A stretch of DNA of 64,000 nt from JAMXLO01 sp963794185 (lineage in GTDB: Bacteria; Pseudomonadota; Alphaproteobacteria; Acetobacterales; Acetobacteraceae), in contig CAWCDM010000126.1 of assembly GCA_963794185.1 (NCBI GenBank), positions 1-64,000 on the forward strand, read 5' to 3'. Both the position numbers and the translations under genes were made by a program. Shown here in pieces: positions 1 through 9,954 of the stretch (positions are counted from its first letter, which is position 1; the number at the start of each line of letters is the position of its first letter). The notes under the pieces are model-generated. The model saw only the letters and a program-made list of their open reading frames with translations, did not search any database and was not told the DNA's origin.

Positions 1-83
1 GATGGCGCCAACCTAGCGCGGGCGGGGAAGCCTTGGCAAAGTGCCGGCCAATCGGCGCCAAACTAAGAACTGGGAGACATCGC

Positions 84-1683
84 ATGCTGACCCGACGCAA
101 CCTGCTGGCCGCCTCGGCCGCCACCGTTGCCGCGCCCGCGGTGCTGACCGGCGCGCACGCCGCCACGCCGAAGGGCGTCGCGGTGATGGCCAAGCAGATC
201 GACGACATCGTCAGCTTCGATCCGGCGGAGTCCTACGAATTCACCAACAACGAGGTCGACGCCAACTGCTACCGACGGCTGGTCCGGCCCGATGCGGACG
301 ATGCGACCAAGATCGCAGGCGACCTCGCCGAGAGCTGGACGTCAGCCCCGACGGCCTGACCTTCACCTTCCAGCCTGCGCCGCGATGCGAAATTCGAATC
401 CGGCAATCCGGTCACCGCCAACGATGCCGCGTTCAGCCTGCATCGCGTGGTGAAGCTGAACAAGACGCCGGGCTTCATCATCACCCAGTTCGGCTTCAAG
501 CCGGACAACGTCGAGAAGATGGTCCGCGCGCTGGACGACTACACGCTGGAGATGAAGCTGCCGCAGGCGCAGGCGACCAGCTTCGTGCTGTACTGCCTGA
601 CCGCCAATGTCGGCAGCGTGGTGGACATGGAGACGGTGCATGGCGAACCAGACCAACGGCGATCTCGGCAACGGCTGGCTGAAGACGCACTCGGCCGGCG
701 CGGGCCCTTACAAGCTCACCGTCATGGCAGGCGAGCGACCACGTGATCATCGATGCCAATCCGAACGCGGCCGAGAAGGCGCTGATGTCGCGCATCGTGC
801 ATGCGCCATGTCGCCGATCCGTCGGCGCAGCTTCTGCTGCTGCAGAAGGGCGATGCCGACATCGCGCGCGACCTCGGCGCGGATCAGCTCAAGAGCATCG
901 CCAGCAACAAGAACCTGACGGTGAACGCATCGCCGCAGGGCACGTCGATGTATATCGCGATGAACCAGGCGATGCCGGAACTGGCCAAGCCGCAGGTGCA
1001 CCAGGCGATCAAGTGGGCGATCGACTACGACGCGATCGCGAAGAACATCACGCCGGACACCTGGAGCGTCTGCCAGGCATTCCTGCCCGATGCGCTGCCC
1101 GGCGCGCTGAAGGACAACCCGTTCCGCAAGGACGTCGCGAAGGCGAAGCAGCTGCTGGCCGAGGCCGGGCTGGCGGACGGGTTCGCGGTGAACATGGACT
1201 ACATTTCGCAGTCGCCGTACGCCGATATCGCGCAGGCGATCCAGGCGGACCTCGCGGCGATCGGCATCAAGGTGCAGCTGCTGCCCGGCGAGCAGAAGCA
1301 GGTGATCACCAAGACCCGCGCGCGGCAGCACCAGTTGGCGATGCTGGTGTGGGGCACCGACTACTTCGACCCCAACTCGAACGCGCAGGCGTGGTGCGAG
1401 AACCCCGACGATTCCGATGCCGAGCAAGCTGAAGATCCTCGCCTGGCGCAGCCATTTCGTCGACAAGGAGCTGACCGCCGCGTCGCAGGCGGCGGTGCGC
1501 GAGCTGGATCCGGCGAAGCGCATCGCGCTGTACCAGACGATGCAGCGGCAGTTCATGGAGCGCGCGCCGTTCGCCATGCTGCTGCAGAAGAATGCGGTGG
1601 CGGTGCTGGGCAAGGGCGTGTCCGGCTTCCACGTCGGGCCGATGCCCGACTACACCAAGTACGCGCAGATCACCAAGGCGTGA
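84..1683 (+). pseudogene. ABC transporter substrate-binding protein, family 5 (peptide/opine type), multiply frameshifted
   Basis: Periplasmic binding protein that would deliver a peptide- or opine-like solute to the permeases downstream. The start at 84 follows a GGGAGA ribosome-binding site and encodes a twin-arginine signal (TRRNLLA, then a hydrophobic stretch ending GAHA), so Tat export is likely. Typical family-5 blocks can be followed only by changing frame: the early SFDPAESYEF block, GAGPYKLT near 690-720, then a long clean block from about 801 (MYIAMNQAMP, ALKDNPFRKD, VWGTDYFDPN) to about 1415, and the last part from about 1417 to the stop at 1683. At least five frame changes lie between about 345 and 1415, so the gene as read is broken. 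It is first in a row of five importer genes. The family is certain; the substrate is unknown. Confidence 0.8.
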
Positions 1684-1698
1684 ACGCCACGGCTGCAG

Positions 1699-2695
1699 AT
1701 GCTGGCGGGCAGTTTCGCCAGCATCCCACTCACCTTGTTCGGTCTTGTCCTGGTCACGTTCCTGATCGGGCGGGTGATGCCGATCGATCCGGTGATCGCG
1801 ATCGCCGGCGATCATGCGCCGCCCGACGTGATCGCCGCGGTGCGCGAGCAGCTTGGCCTCGACAAGCCGTTGTTCGTGCAGTTCTGGATCTATCTGGTCG
1901 AACCTGCTGCACGGCGATCTCGGCCGGTCGGTGATGACCTCGCATCCGGTCACCGCGGACATCGCGCAGTTCTTTCCGGCGACACTGGAACTGGCGACGA
2001 CGGCGATGATCATCGCCATCGTCGTCGGCGTGCCGCTCGGCGTGTTCGCCGCGGCACGGCAAGGCTCGCGCTTCGATCACGTGGTGCGGGTGGTGAGCCT
2101 CGCGGGCCAGTCGGTGCCGGTGTTCGTGCTCGGCCTGATGTGCCTGCTGGTGTTCTACGTCAAGCTCGGCATCGCGCCCGGCACCGGACAGCTCGACGTG
2201 GCGTATGAGGGCCTGGTGCCGCGCGTCACCGGCATGCTGGTGCTGGACTCGGCGATCGCCGGCGATTGGGATTCGTTCTGGGATGCGCTGGCGCATCTGG
2301 CGCAGCCGGCGCTGGTGCTGGCGTATTTCTCCATGGCCTACATCACGCGCATGACACGCGCGTTCATGATCGAGTCGCTGGCCGGCGAATACATCATCAC
2401 CGCGCGCGCCAAGGGATTGTCGGCAGCGCGCATCCTGTGGCGGCATGCGTTCGGCAACATCGCGGTGCGTCTGGTGACCGTGCTGGCGCTGGCCTATGCC
2501 GGATTGCTGGAGGGCGCGGTGATCACCGAGACGGTATTCTCCTGGCCCGGTCTGGGACTTTACCTGACGGTGTCGCTGTTGAATGCCGACATGAATGCGG
2601 TGCTGGGCGCCACGCTCGTGGTCGGGCTGGTGTATCTCGTGCTGAACCTGCTGGCCGACGTGCTGTACCGGCTGCTGGACCCGCGCGTCGCATGA
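1699..2695 (+). CDS. ABC transporter permease, DppB/OppB type (one frameshift)
   Basis: Inner-membrane permease of a peptide/nickel/opine-type importer. The N-terminal part (FGLVLVTFLIGRVMPIDPV, then EQLGLDKPLFVQF) is the typical DppB start. Around 1900 the frame shifts, and the rest (LLHGDLGRS, multiple hydrophobic segments, the EAA-loop region AGEYIITARAKGLSAARI, ending LYRLLDPRV) continues to the stop at 2695. With one correction the protein is about 331 aa, normal for the family. It begins 15 bases after the binding-protein stop and its end overlaps the next permease by ATGA, implying translational coupling. Confidence 0.85.
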
Positions 2696-3595
2696 GCGGC
2701 GTGCTGTCGCGCGAATGGCTGCTGAGCGAGACGCCGGCATCGCGCGCGCATGCCGCCTGGGTGCGGCGCTATCGCGGCTGGCTGCAGTTCCGCACCAACG
2801 GGCTTGCGATGGTCGGGCTGGTGACGGTGGCGATCATGATCGTCGCCTCGCTCGCGGCGCCGCTGCTGGCGCTGCAGGATCCGAGCGCGCAGGACCTCGC
2901 CGGACGCCTGGCGCCGCCATCGGCCGCGCATTGGTTCGGCACCGACGAACTGGGGCGCGACATCTATTCCCGCATCCTGTACGGCGGGCGCGTGACGCTG
3001 GGGATGGTGGTGTCCGTCGTGCTGCTGGTTGCGCCGCTCGGGCTCGCGGTGGGCAGCGTCGCGGGTTATCTGGGCGGGATGGCGGATCGCGTGCTGATGC
3101 GCGTGACCGATGTGTTCCTGGCATTTCCCGCGGCTTGTGCTGGCGCTTGCATTTGTCGCGGCGCTGAAGCCCGGCATCACCAGCGCGATCATCGCGATCG
3201 CACTGACCGCGTGGCCGCCCTATGCGCGACTGGCGCGGGCGGACACGCTGACCGTGCGCGGCAGCGACTTCATCGCCGCGGTGCGGCTGGCGGGCGCGGG
3301 GAGCGGTCGCATCATCCTGCGCCACATCGTGCCGCTGTGCCTGTCCAGCGTCATCGTGCGCGTGACGCTCGACATGAGCGGCATCATCCTGACCGCGGCG
3401 GCGCTCGGTTTTCTCGGCATGGGCGCGCAGCCGCCGATGCCGGAATGGGGCACCATGATCGCATCGTCGCGCGCGTTCATCCTGGATCAGTGGTGGGTGC
3501 CGACGATCCCCGGCGTGGCGATCTTCGTCGCGTCGCTGGCGTTCAACCTGCTGGGGGATGGGATGCGGGATGTGCTCGATCCGCGGCAGCGATAA
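2692..3595 (+). CDS. ABC transporter permease, DppC/OppC type (one frameshift)
   Basis: Second inner-membrane permease of the same importer. It starts at the ATG overlapping the stop of the preceding permease. Family landmarks are visible: a cytoplasmic N-terminus and first membrane helix (GLVTVAIMIVASLAAPLLAL), the HWFGTDELGRDIYSRILYGG block diagnostic of DppC proteins, and the EAA-type loop (TVRGSDFIAAVRLAGAGSGR) before the last helices and the ending LLGDGMRDVLDPRQR. One frame change near 3130 splits the ORF. Corrected length is about 300 aa, as expected. Confidence 0.85.
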
Positions 3596-3606
3596 ACAGG
3601 AAAATG

Positions 3607-3702
3607 CACCACAAAGACACAGAAAGACACAGAGAAGCGAACATGTGCGCTTCGCGCGCAGCGCCAAGTCCTGCCTCTCTGTGTCTTTGTGTCTTTGTGG
3701 TG
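3607..3702. repeat. Palindromic intergenic repeat, family 1 copy A
   Basis: A long imperfect inverted repeat between the permease and ATPase genes. The left arm (from 3607) is built of CACCACAAAGACACAG units and the right arm (3675-3702) is its complement apart from a two-base insertion. The centre reads GCGAACATG then TGCGCTTCGCGCG. The same centre, with different arms, occurs near 23.9 kb and, inverted, near 60.3 kb. It would fold into one long stem in the operon mRNA. Confidence 0.8.
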
Positions 3703-3735
3703 AATGCTTTCTTACTTTGCACGTGCAGGTAAGGA

Positions 3736-4566
3736 ATGCTGGTCGAGATCCGCAACCTGCGCGTCCAGTTCCCCACCGCCACCGGCTTTTCCGACGCCGT
3801 GCGCAACGTCTCCTTCACGCTCGGCCAGGAAAAGCTCGGCATCGTCGGCGAATCCGGTTCCGGCAAGTCGCTGACCGCGCGTTCGATCCTGCGCCTGCTG
3901 CCATCCAATGCTGTCACCACCGCGGACAAGCTCGAGTTCGACGGCATCGACATCCTGCACGCCGATGAAGCCGCACTCCGTCGCATCCGCGGCGCGCGGG
4001 CCGGCCTGATCCTGCAGGACCCGAAGTTCTCGCTCAATCCGGTGATGACCGCCGGCGCACAGATCGCGGAAGCTTGGCGCGTGCATCGCGGCGGCAGCCG
4101 CAAGCTTGCCGAACGCGCGGCGATCGAGCTGCTGGCGCAGGTCCAGATCCGCGACCCCAGGCATGTCGCGCAGGCCTATCCGCACGAACTCTCCGGCGGC
4201 ATGGGACAGCGCGTGATGATCGCGATGATGCTGGCGCCCGACCCGGAGCTGCTGATCGCCGATGAACCGACCAGCGCGCTCGACGCCACGGTGCAGGCGG
4301 AAATCCTGCGCCTGATCGAGGACCTGGTGTCGCGCAGGGGAATGGGCCTGATCCTGATCAGCCACGACCTGCCGCTGGTCTCGCACTTCTGCGACCGCGT
4401 CGCGGTGATGTATGCGGGGCGCGTGGTGGAGGAGGTGGCGGCGGCAGATTTGATGCACGCGCGGCATCCCTATACGCGCGGCCTGCTGGAATGCCTGCCG
4501 ACGCTCAGCCACAAGAAGCCACGCCTCATCGTGATGCAGCGGGACCCGTCATGGCTGGAGCAATGA
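3736..4566 (+). CDS. ABC transporter ATP-binding protein, DppD/OppD type
   Basis: Nucleotide-binding subunit of the upstream permeases, acting on the cytoplasmic face of the inner membrane. 276 aa, intact. Walker A GESGSGKS at residues 38-45, Q-loop LILQDP around 91-96, signature LSGGM at 152-156, Walker B LLIADEP around 172-178 and the switch histidine H210 are all present. The C-terminal part HPYTRGLLECLP is typical of the oligopeptide ATPases. It lies 33 bases after the palindromic repeat and its stop overlaps the region of the next ATPase start. The C-terminal iron-sulphur-like cysteine cluster of some OppD proteins is not present. Confidence 0.92.
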   Translation: MLVEIRNLRVQFPTATGFSDAVRNVSFTLGQEKLGIVGESGSGKSLTARSILRLLPSNAVTTADKLEFDGIDILHADEAALRRIRGARAGLILQDPKFSLNPVMTAGAQIAEAWRVHRGGSRKLAERAAIELLAQVQIRDPRHVAQAYPHELSGGMGQRVMIAMMLAPDPELLIADEPTSALDATVQAEILRLIEDLVSRRGMGLILISHDLPLVSHFCDRVAVMYAGRVVEEVAAADLMHARHPYTRGLLECLPTLSHKKPRLIVMQRDPSWLEQ

Positions 4567-5324
4567 TCGAGGTCGCGGGGCTTTCGGTACGCTTCGGCAA
4601 GACCGAGGCGGTGAAATCGCTCTCGTTCGACGTGGAACGCGGCGAAAGCTTCGGCATCGTCGGCGAGTCGGGTTCCGGCAAGTCGACCGTGCTGCGCGCC
4701 TTGTCCGGGCTTAATCCGAATTGGACCGGCAGGATGTCGGTTGACGGCAAGGCGCTGATGACACGCCGGTCGAAGGACTTCTATCGCCGCGTGCAGATGG
4801 TGTTCCAGGACCCGTACGGCTCGCTGCATCCGCGCCAGACGGTGGATCGGCTGCTGAGCGAACCGCTGCTGGTGCATGGCATGGACAACGTCGAGCGGCG
4901 GATCATGCGCGGGCTGAACGAGGTGGCGCTGCCGGATGCGATCCGCTTCCGCTACCCGCACCAGCTCTCGGGCGGACAGCGCCAGCGCGTGGCGATCGCG
5001 CGGGCGCTGATGGCGGAACCGCAGGTGCTGCTGCTCGATGAGCCGACCAGCGCGCTGGATGTCTCGGTGCAGGCGGAGGTTTTGAATTTGCTGTCGGATC
5101 TGCAGCAGGCGCATCGTCTGACGTACGTGCTGGTCAGTCACAACCTGGCGGTTGTCGCGCATCTGTGCGCGCGGATCGGCGTGATGCAGGCCGGTGAGCT
5201 GGTCGAGCTGTTGTCGGCGGACGATCTGCGTGCCGGCCGCACGCGCCATCCGCACACCGCGGCGCTGCGCGAGCTGAGCATCGAACTGGAAGAGCCGGAA
5301 ACCACCACGGGAGAAAATTCATGA
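4551..5324 (+). CDS. ABC transporter ATP-binding protein, DppF/OppF type
   Basis: Second ATPase of the importer. It shows Walker A GESGSGKST, MVFQDPYGSLHPRQT (hallmark of DppF proteins), signature LSGGQRQR, Walker B LLLDEPTSALD and a switch histidine in LVSHNLAVV. Two starts are possible: ATG at 4551, or ATG at 4563, which overlaps the upstream stop. The GGAG at 4557-4560 is too close to 4563 to serve it, so 4551 is preferred. The end overlaps the next gene by ATGA. Confidence 0.9.
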   Translation: MAGAMIEVAGLSVRFGKTEAVKSLSFDVERGESFGIVGESGSGKSTVLRALSGLNPNWTGRMSVDGKALMTRRSKDFYRRVQMVFQDPYGSLHPRQTVDRLLSEPLLVHGMDNVERRIMRGLNEVALPDAIRFRYPHQLSGGQRQRVAIARALMAEPQVLLLDEPTSALDVSVQAEVLNLLSDLQQAHRLTYVLVSHNLAVVAHLCARIGVMQAGELVELLSADDLRAGRTRHPHTAALRELSIELEEPETTTGENS

Positions 5325-6134
5325 GCGACGACTGGCGGCGCACGCACGACTGGGGCGCACTGACGCGCGCGGAGATCGCCGCCGCGCGCGATGCCGGTGC
5401 ATTGCCGGTGCTGACGGTCGGTTCGGTGGAGCAGCATGCGGATCATCTGCCGGTCGATACCGACACGCTGTCGGCGTATCGCATCACGCTGGCCGCAGCC
5501 GATTGTTGCCCGGCGCCGCATGTGCTGGTGCTGCCGCCGCCGTCGTTCGGCTTCTCGCCGCATCATCGCGCCTGGGCGGGCACGATTACGCTGTCGCTGG
5601 AGACGTTCGTCGGGCTGGTGACCGACGTGGCGGAGAGCCTGCACCGCACCGGATTCAAACGCCTGTTGATCGTCAACGGCCACGGTGGCAATCAAAGCCC
5701 GCTGGCGTCCGCCTGCACCGCGCTGGCAAGTCGTGGGTTGGAGGTCGGCTATGTGAACTACATGTCGCCTGGGCAGAAGCAATGGCTGGAGGTATTGCCC
5801 GGCGCGCTGCGCGGCGTCGGGCCATGCGTGCGCATATGAGACCGCCATGCAGCTTGCACTGCGTCCGGCGGAAACGGCGGATCGCATTGCGGCGCGCATC
5901 GGCAGCCTGCCGCCGCGTCTGCAGCCTTCCTACATTGCCGGCAACGCGCCCGATCCGCTGCGTCCTGCCGGGGCATTCTGGGCGTCGATCTTCGCCGCCG
6001 GCGATGTGGGCTATTATGGCGATCCGGCCGCCGCGACGAAGGCTGCCGGCGAGGCGCTGATCGAAGCCACCGTGTCAGCGCTGGCACAGTTCTTCGCGGA
6101 TTTCGCCAGCGCGCAGTTGCGCGTGGGGACGTAG
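5321..6134 (+). CDS. Creatininase-family amidohydrolase (one frameshift)
   Basis: Member of the creatinine amidohydrolase family, metal-dependent enzymes that open cyclic amides or hydrolyse formamides. Family landmarks: VGSVEQHADHLPVDTDT near the N-terminus (Glu/His/Asp metal ligands), PSFGFSPHH, and LLIVNGHGGNQ. The frame changes near 5820, exactly where a GHA-x-x-YET block (conserved His and Glu) would be read; the rest continues to 6134, giving about 270 aa. It starts inside the stop of the ATPase gene, so the enzyme is co-expressed with the importer and probably acts on the imported compound. The substrate cannot be read from sequence. Confidence 0.82.
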
Positions 6135-6188
6135 GAGTCGCCGCGAATAAACCGACGTCAGGTGTCACAGGGACGCCGCCTCGTGTCG

Positions 6189-6345
6189 TCATCCCCGCGA
6201 AAGCGGGGACCCAGTTGCAGCAGTCTGGGTCCCCGCTTTCGCGGGGATGACCGCAAGAGCGGTGATGTCGACAAGAGCGGTGATGACGACAAGAACGAAG
6301 CGCCGTTCGCAACTGGACGCCGTCGGTGCACGGCGAGCCGTTAGC
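6189..6345. repeat. Palindromic repeat family 2 copy A with tandem 18-bp units
   Basis: Fills most of the gene-free stretch 6135-6484. A perfect-arm hairpin (TCATCCCCGCGAAAGCGGGG and its complement) spans 6189-6250. It is followed by roughly three 18-base units of the type GATGACGACAAGAGCGGT, and then by a tail ending in CGGCGAGCC that is shared with the copies at 9.8 and 15.4 kb. The hairpin type is common between proteobacterial genes; no coding role is seen. Confidence 0.8.
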
Positions 6346-6484
6346 CAACTGCGGTGCGCCACCGCCGAATTGACGCCCGTCATGGCGCGTTTCCGGATGC
6401 CAGACCGACACTGGCGTTCCGCCGGGAGTTGGCCGGCTGGTCGCGACGGGATATCAAAATTGCCCGGCCAGGGGGACGGGTGGA

Positions 6485-7810
6485 ATGGAACATGCGGCGG
6501 GAGCCTCGGAGCGGGAGCGTCGTCACCACCTTCACCTGCCCGATCCGCACCTGCCGCATGGGCTCGTCACCTTTCCGCGCCGCCTGTTGCCTTGGATCGA
6601 GCCGTGGTTTCTCGCCTACGCATGCCTTGGCGTCGTGCAGGGCGGCATGTTGCCGATGCTGCTGCCGCTGTCCGCCGGCGGGTCGACGCACGCGGGCACG
6701 ATTGTCGGTGTGATGAACCTCGCCGGCTTGACCGCACCATTCTGGGGCCATCTCGCCGATCGCCGGCGGCTGCACCGGCAGATTCTGCTGGCCGGCATGC
6801 TGGCCGCGTTGCTCGCCCTTGTTTTGATGCCGGCACAGCTCAGCCTGCCTCTCAAGGCTGCGCTGGCATTGATCCTTGGCCTCGGCTTTGCCGCCGCGAA
6901 CACGGTGGCGAACATGTTCATCGTCGAGGTGCGGCCGCCCGAGGAATGGGATGCCCGCATCGGCGCGCTGCAGGCGTTCAGCGGGCTCGGCCAGGTCGTG
7001 GGTCTGCTGCTGGCGGGGTTCATCGGTGGCCGCTACGCGCTCGCCTACGCGGTCGCAGCCGCGTTGGTGGCCGCGGCCGTGCCGATGGCGTGGCTGACAT
7101 TGCGCGGCATTCAGGTCCCGGTTCCGCGCGCCGCGGCGGCAGCGCACCCGCCGCTCGGCGGTGAGGGTTGGGCCGGTTCGCCACAGCGGCTGTTCCATAT
7201 CGTCACCTGGAGGGGGCTCGGGACGCTGCTGCGCGAACTCGAAATGCCGTTCGCACGCCTGATGATCGTCTGGTTCGTAGCGTTCGTCGCAATCAGCGCG
7301 GTGCTGACGATGTTCCCGCTCGCGCTTATCCGGGAGTTCGGCGTGTCGACGGGATTGCCCGCCACCACCTACGCCTTCGCCGCGGCTGCCAGCCTGGCGA
7401 TGTATCCGCTGGCGGCGCGCACCGCGAAACAGCGCGGCGCGCGCCCTGTGCTGCGGACGGGTTTCGCCGCCCGCGCCATTGCCATCGCGATCCTGGCCGT
7501 TGCGTTCCTATCGGGGATGTTGGGCGTACCGCTGGCGCTGGCCGGATTTGTCGTTCTGGTGATGGCGTGGCCGCTGCTTGGCGTCAGCGGTACGGCGCTT
7601 GCGGCGCACCTCGCACCCGGTGAGAAGGGTGAGGCGCTTGGTCTGTTCAACGCATCCTCATCGTTGGCCGGCGCCATCGGTGCGTTCCTCGGCGGTTGGG
7701 CGATGGAGACGGTCGGCTACGGCGCGGTCTGCATGGTGGGCGCGGTCGTGGTGGGGCTTGCGGTGCTGTGTGGGGGCGGCGAGAACACAGGACCGGTGAC
7801 GGGTGCCTGA
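6485..7810 (+). CDS. Major facilitator superfamily transporter
   Basis: 441-aa polytopic inner-membrane protein with about twelve hydrophobic segments in two halves separated by a loop around residues 215-245. The MFS-type loop between helices 2 and 3 reads GHLADRRRLHRQ. A short GC-rich N-terminal cytoplasmic tail precedes the first helix (WIEPWFLAYACLGVVQGG). It stands alone after a repeat element and faces the oppositely oriented quinate operon. The substrate is unknown; the general layout resembles drug or metabolite exporters. Confidence 0.85.
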   Translation: MEHAAGASERERRHHLHLPDPHLPHGLVTFPRRLLPWIEPWFLAYACLGVVQGGMLPMLLPLSAGGSTHAGTIVGVMNLAGLTAPFWGHLADRRRLHRQILLAGMLAALLALVLMPAQLSLPLKAALALILGLGFAAANTVANMFIVEVRPPEEWDARIGALQAFSGLGQVVGLLLAGFIGGRYALAYAVAAALVAAAVPMAWLTLRGIQVPVPRAAAAAHPPLGGEGWAGSPQRLFHIVTWRGLGTLLRELEMPFARLMIVWFVAFVAISAVLTMFPLALIREFGVSTGLPATTYAFAAAASLAMYPLAARTAKQRGARPVLRTGFAARAIAIAILAVAFLSGMLGVPLALAGFVVLVMAWPLLGVSGTALAAHLAPGEKGEALGLFNASSSLAGAIGAFLGGWAMETVGYGAVCMVGAVVVGLAVLCGGGENTGPVTGA

Positions 7811-7861
7811 AGGGCGCTGCCGCGGTCGGCGCGAGGCGTCCCACCGACGGTTTGGCCGGAG

Positions 7862-9754
7862 CTAGCTTCGGGCCGGATGCAGGCGGGCCTGTATCGCCAT
7901 CCGGACGGCGGCGTTGGCGGCGCCGAACCCTGCATAGCCGTCACGGCGTTCGACGATCTCGAAGAAGAACCGGTCCTGGAAAGAGTCGGTATAGGTGTGC
8001 CGGAACTCGCCGAGGGCGTCCCTGTCGTAGAGCAGTCCCAGTCGCTCCAGCTCCGCCGTGGTGGCGTCTTCCAGGCCGAGCCTGGCCGACACGTCCTCGT
8101 AGTAGCTGCCGGGAATGGCGAGCTTCGGCGCCTCGGATCGCTCCAGACGATCAACGGCAATTGCCGCGTCGGCGGTCGCGAATGCGATGTGGTGCACACC
8201 GGCGCCGGCGAAGGTGGACACGAAGCGGTTGGTGACCGTGTCCCGCGCCTCGGAGACATTGAATGTGAGCCGCAGGGCGCCCGTGCGGCTCACCATGGCC
8301 CGGCTCTGGATCAGGCCGTAGGGGTCGGGCAGGTCCCATACCGGCTGCGGCTCGAGCCCGAACAGAGCGCGCCAGAACAGGATGTATGTGTCCATGCGCC
8401 CTGCCGGTAGCGCGATCGCCAGATGGTCGATTGTGTCCAGCCCGGCGGTTTCCGGTTCGGTGGGCAGCGGGTGGAAATCCTCCTCCCAGATGGTCTTCCC
8501 GGACGGGTCACGACCGACGAGGTAGATCAGCGTTCCGTCCGGGCCGCGGACCGCGGGGATCTGGCGCTCGCCTTCACCGATCCGTTCCCGCCAGTCAGGT
8601 ACAAGGAGCGCGCGCGCCCGAGCCACCACCCGGGCGGGATCGTCCACCCGCAGCGCCATGGCGCACACCGATGCGCCGTGGTGCTGGAAATGCTCATACG
8701 CCGCGCTGTCCGGCTCGCTGTTCAGGACAAGATTGATGTTCCCCTGGCGGTAGAGTTCGACCAACTTCGACCGGTGGCGGCCCGCATCGTGGAAGCCCAG
8801 ACGGCGCAGCAGACCTGCCAATTCCTCACTCGCGGCGGTGTCCACGGCGAACTCCAGGAACTCGATGCCGTCGATCTCCGGAAGCGCCGGAAGCGTGTCC
8901 GGTCCGGTTGCCAGGGCCTCCACCAGGATCAGCGAGCGCAGGCCGTCGCGCGCGATCATCCGCGCAGGGGCCGAGCGGAAGTTGTCGTTGAACACCTCGA
9001 GCGACAATGGTCCCTTATAGCCGCTGGCCAGGACCGCGCGGACGAAGCCTTCGACCGGCAGGTCGCCCTGGTAGGGGAAGTTGCGGTAGTGCCGGCTCCA
9101 GGACAGGACGTCCATCGTCAGGCGCGGCGCATCGGCGAGCTGCACGAAGAAGATCCGGTCGCCCGGAATATCCGCCAGGCCCGTGGGGTCGTCGTTCAGG
9201 GCGAGAGTATGAAAACTGTCCACGATCAGGCCCAGCGCCGGATGCCCGGCCTGCTTGACGATATTCCAGGCGTGCTTCCAAAGCCGCACATGGCGGCCCC
9301 AGCTCAATGCCTCGTAGCCGATCCGCAGGCCCCGGCGGCCCGCCCGCTCGGCCATCACTGCGAGGTCCGCCGCGGCGCGCGCATCGTCGTCCAGCGCGGC
9401 CGGTTGCGTGTTGCTGCAGACCAGGACCAGATCGGCGCCCAGTTCCTGCATGATATCGAACCTGCGTTCCGCGCGATCCAGGTTCCGGCTGCGCTGCGGC
9501 TCGGGCATCGCCTCGAAGTCGCGAAACGGCTGATAGATGTCGATGGCGAGGCCGAGGTTCTCGCAGATGCGCCTGACATCGGCGGGCGAGCCGTCGAACG
9601 TGAGCAGATCGCTTTCCATGATCTCGACGCCGTCGAAGCCGACCGTTGCGGCGGCCTCCAGCTTGTCCACCAGCGAGCCGCTGAGCGCCACGGTCGCGAT
9701 CGACTTGCGGAGGGGTCGTGCGTGCCGCGGCGCCGGGCTGATCGGTTCAGGCAT
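7862..9754 (-). CDS. quiC: Bifunctional 3-dehydroshikimate dehydratase / VOC (HPPD-like) protein
   Basis: 630 aa, intact, start preceded by GGGAGG. The N-terminal TIM barrel (about 15-285) belongs to the sugar-phosphate isomerase/epimerase superfamily and keeps the divalent-metal ligands of dehydroshikimate dehydratases: E148 (GYEALSW), D179 and H182 (VDSFH), Q205 (FVQLADA) and E253 (SLEVFND). The C-terminal half (about 295-620) is a vicinal-oxygen-chelate fold like 4-hydroxyphenylpyruvate dioxygenase with H444 (DHLAIA), H521/H522 (HHIAF) and E599 (FFFEIVE). Known QuiC1-type enzymes of this architecture turn 3-dehydroshikimate into protocatechuate. It is last in the operon with aroQ and a transporter. 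Confidence 0.88.
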   Translation of the reverse strand: MPEPISPAPRHARPLRKSIATVALSGSLVDKLEAAATVGFDGVEIMESDLLTFDGSPADVRRICENLGLAIDIYQPFRDFEAMPEPQRSRNLDRAERRFDIMQELGADLVLVCSNTQPAALDDDARAAADLAVMAERAGRRGLRIGYEALSWGRHVRLWKHAWNIVKQAGHPALGLIVDSFHTLALNDDPTGLADIPGDRIFFVQLADAPRLTMDVLSWSRHYRNFPYQGDLPVEGFVRAVLASGYKGPLSLEVFNDNFRSAPARMIARDGLRSLILVEALATGPDTLPALPEIDGIEFLEFAVDTAASEELAGLLRRLGFHDAGRHRSKLVELYRQGNINLVLNSEPDSAAYEHFQHHGASVCAMALRVDDPARVVARARALLVPDWRERIGEGERQIPAVRGPDGTLIYLVGRDPSGKTIWEEDFHPLPTEPETAGLDTIDHLAIALPAGRMDTYILFWRALFGLEPQPVWDLPDPYGLIQSRAMVSRTGALRLTFNVSEARDTVTNRFVSTFAGAGVHHIAFATADAAIAVDRLERSEAPKLAIPGSYYEDVSARLGLEDATTAELERLGLLYDRDALGEFRHTYTDSFQDRFFFEIVERRDGYAGFGAANAAVRMAIQARLHPARS

Positions 9755-9792
9755 TGTGAACCTCCCAATGGCCGGCAGGTTGCCTCTTCTCG

Positions 9793-9945
9793 TCATCCCC
9801 GCGAAAGCGGGGAACCAGGCGGCAACTAGTTCCCCGCTTTCGCGGGGATGACGACAAGCGCGGGGATGACGACAAGCGCGCGGATGACGACTGGAACGGA
9901 AAGCTGGTCTCAACTGACGCGGCCAACGCGCGGCGAGCCCTTGGG
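9793..9945. repeat. Palindromic repeat family 2 copy B
   Basis: Lies between aroQ and the dehydratase gene. The hairpin (9793-9853) has TCATCCCCGCGAAAGCGGGG arms. It is followed by about two and a half 18-base units of the type GGGGATGACGACAAGCGC and by a tail ending in CGCGGCGAGCCC near 9940, matching the copies at 6.2 and 15.4 kb. Because it sits inside an operon it would appear as a strong stem in the transcript. Confidence 0.8.
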
Positions 9946-9954
9946 ACCGCCATG

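Noticed and set aside
8423..9829. Long plus-strand frame opposite the quiC gene
   Set aside because: Antisense shadow caused by high GC; the minus-strand protein has complete catalytic motifs and a ribosome-binding site.
9841..9895. Tandem 18-base units considered as a CRISPR array
   Set aside because: Units are contiguous without spacers, only two to three long, and belong to the family 2 repeat; no cas genes are present.
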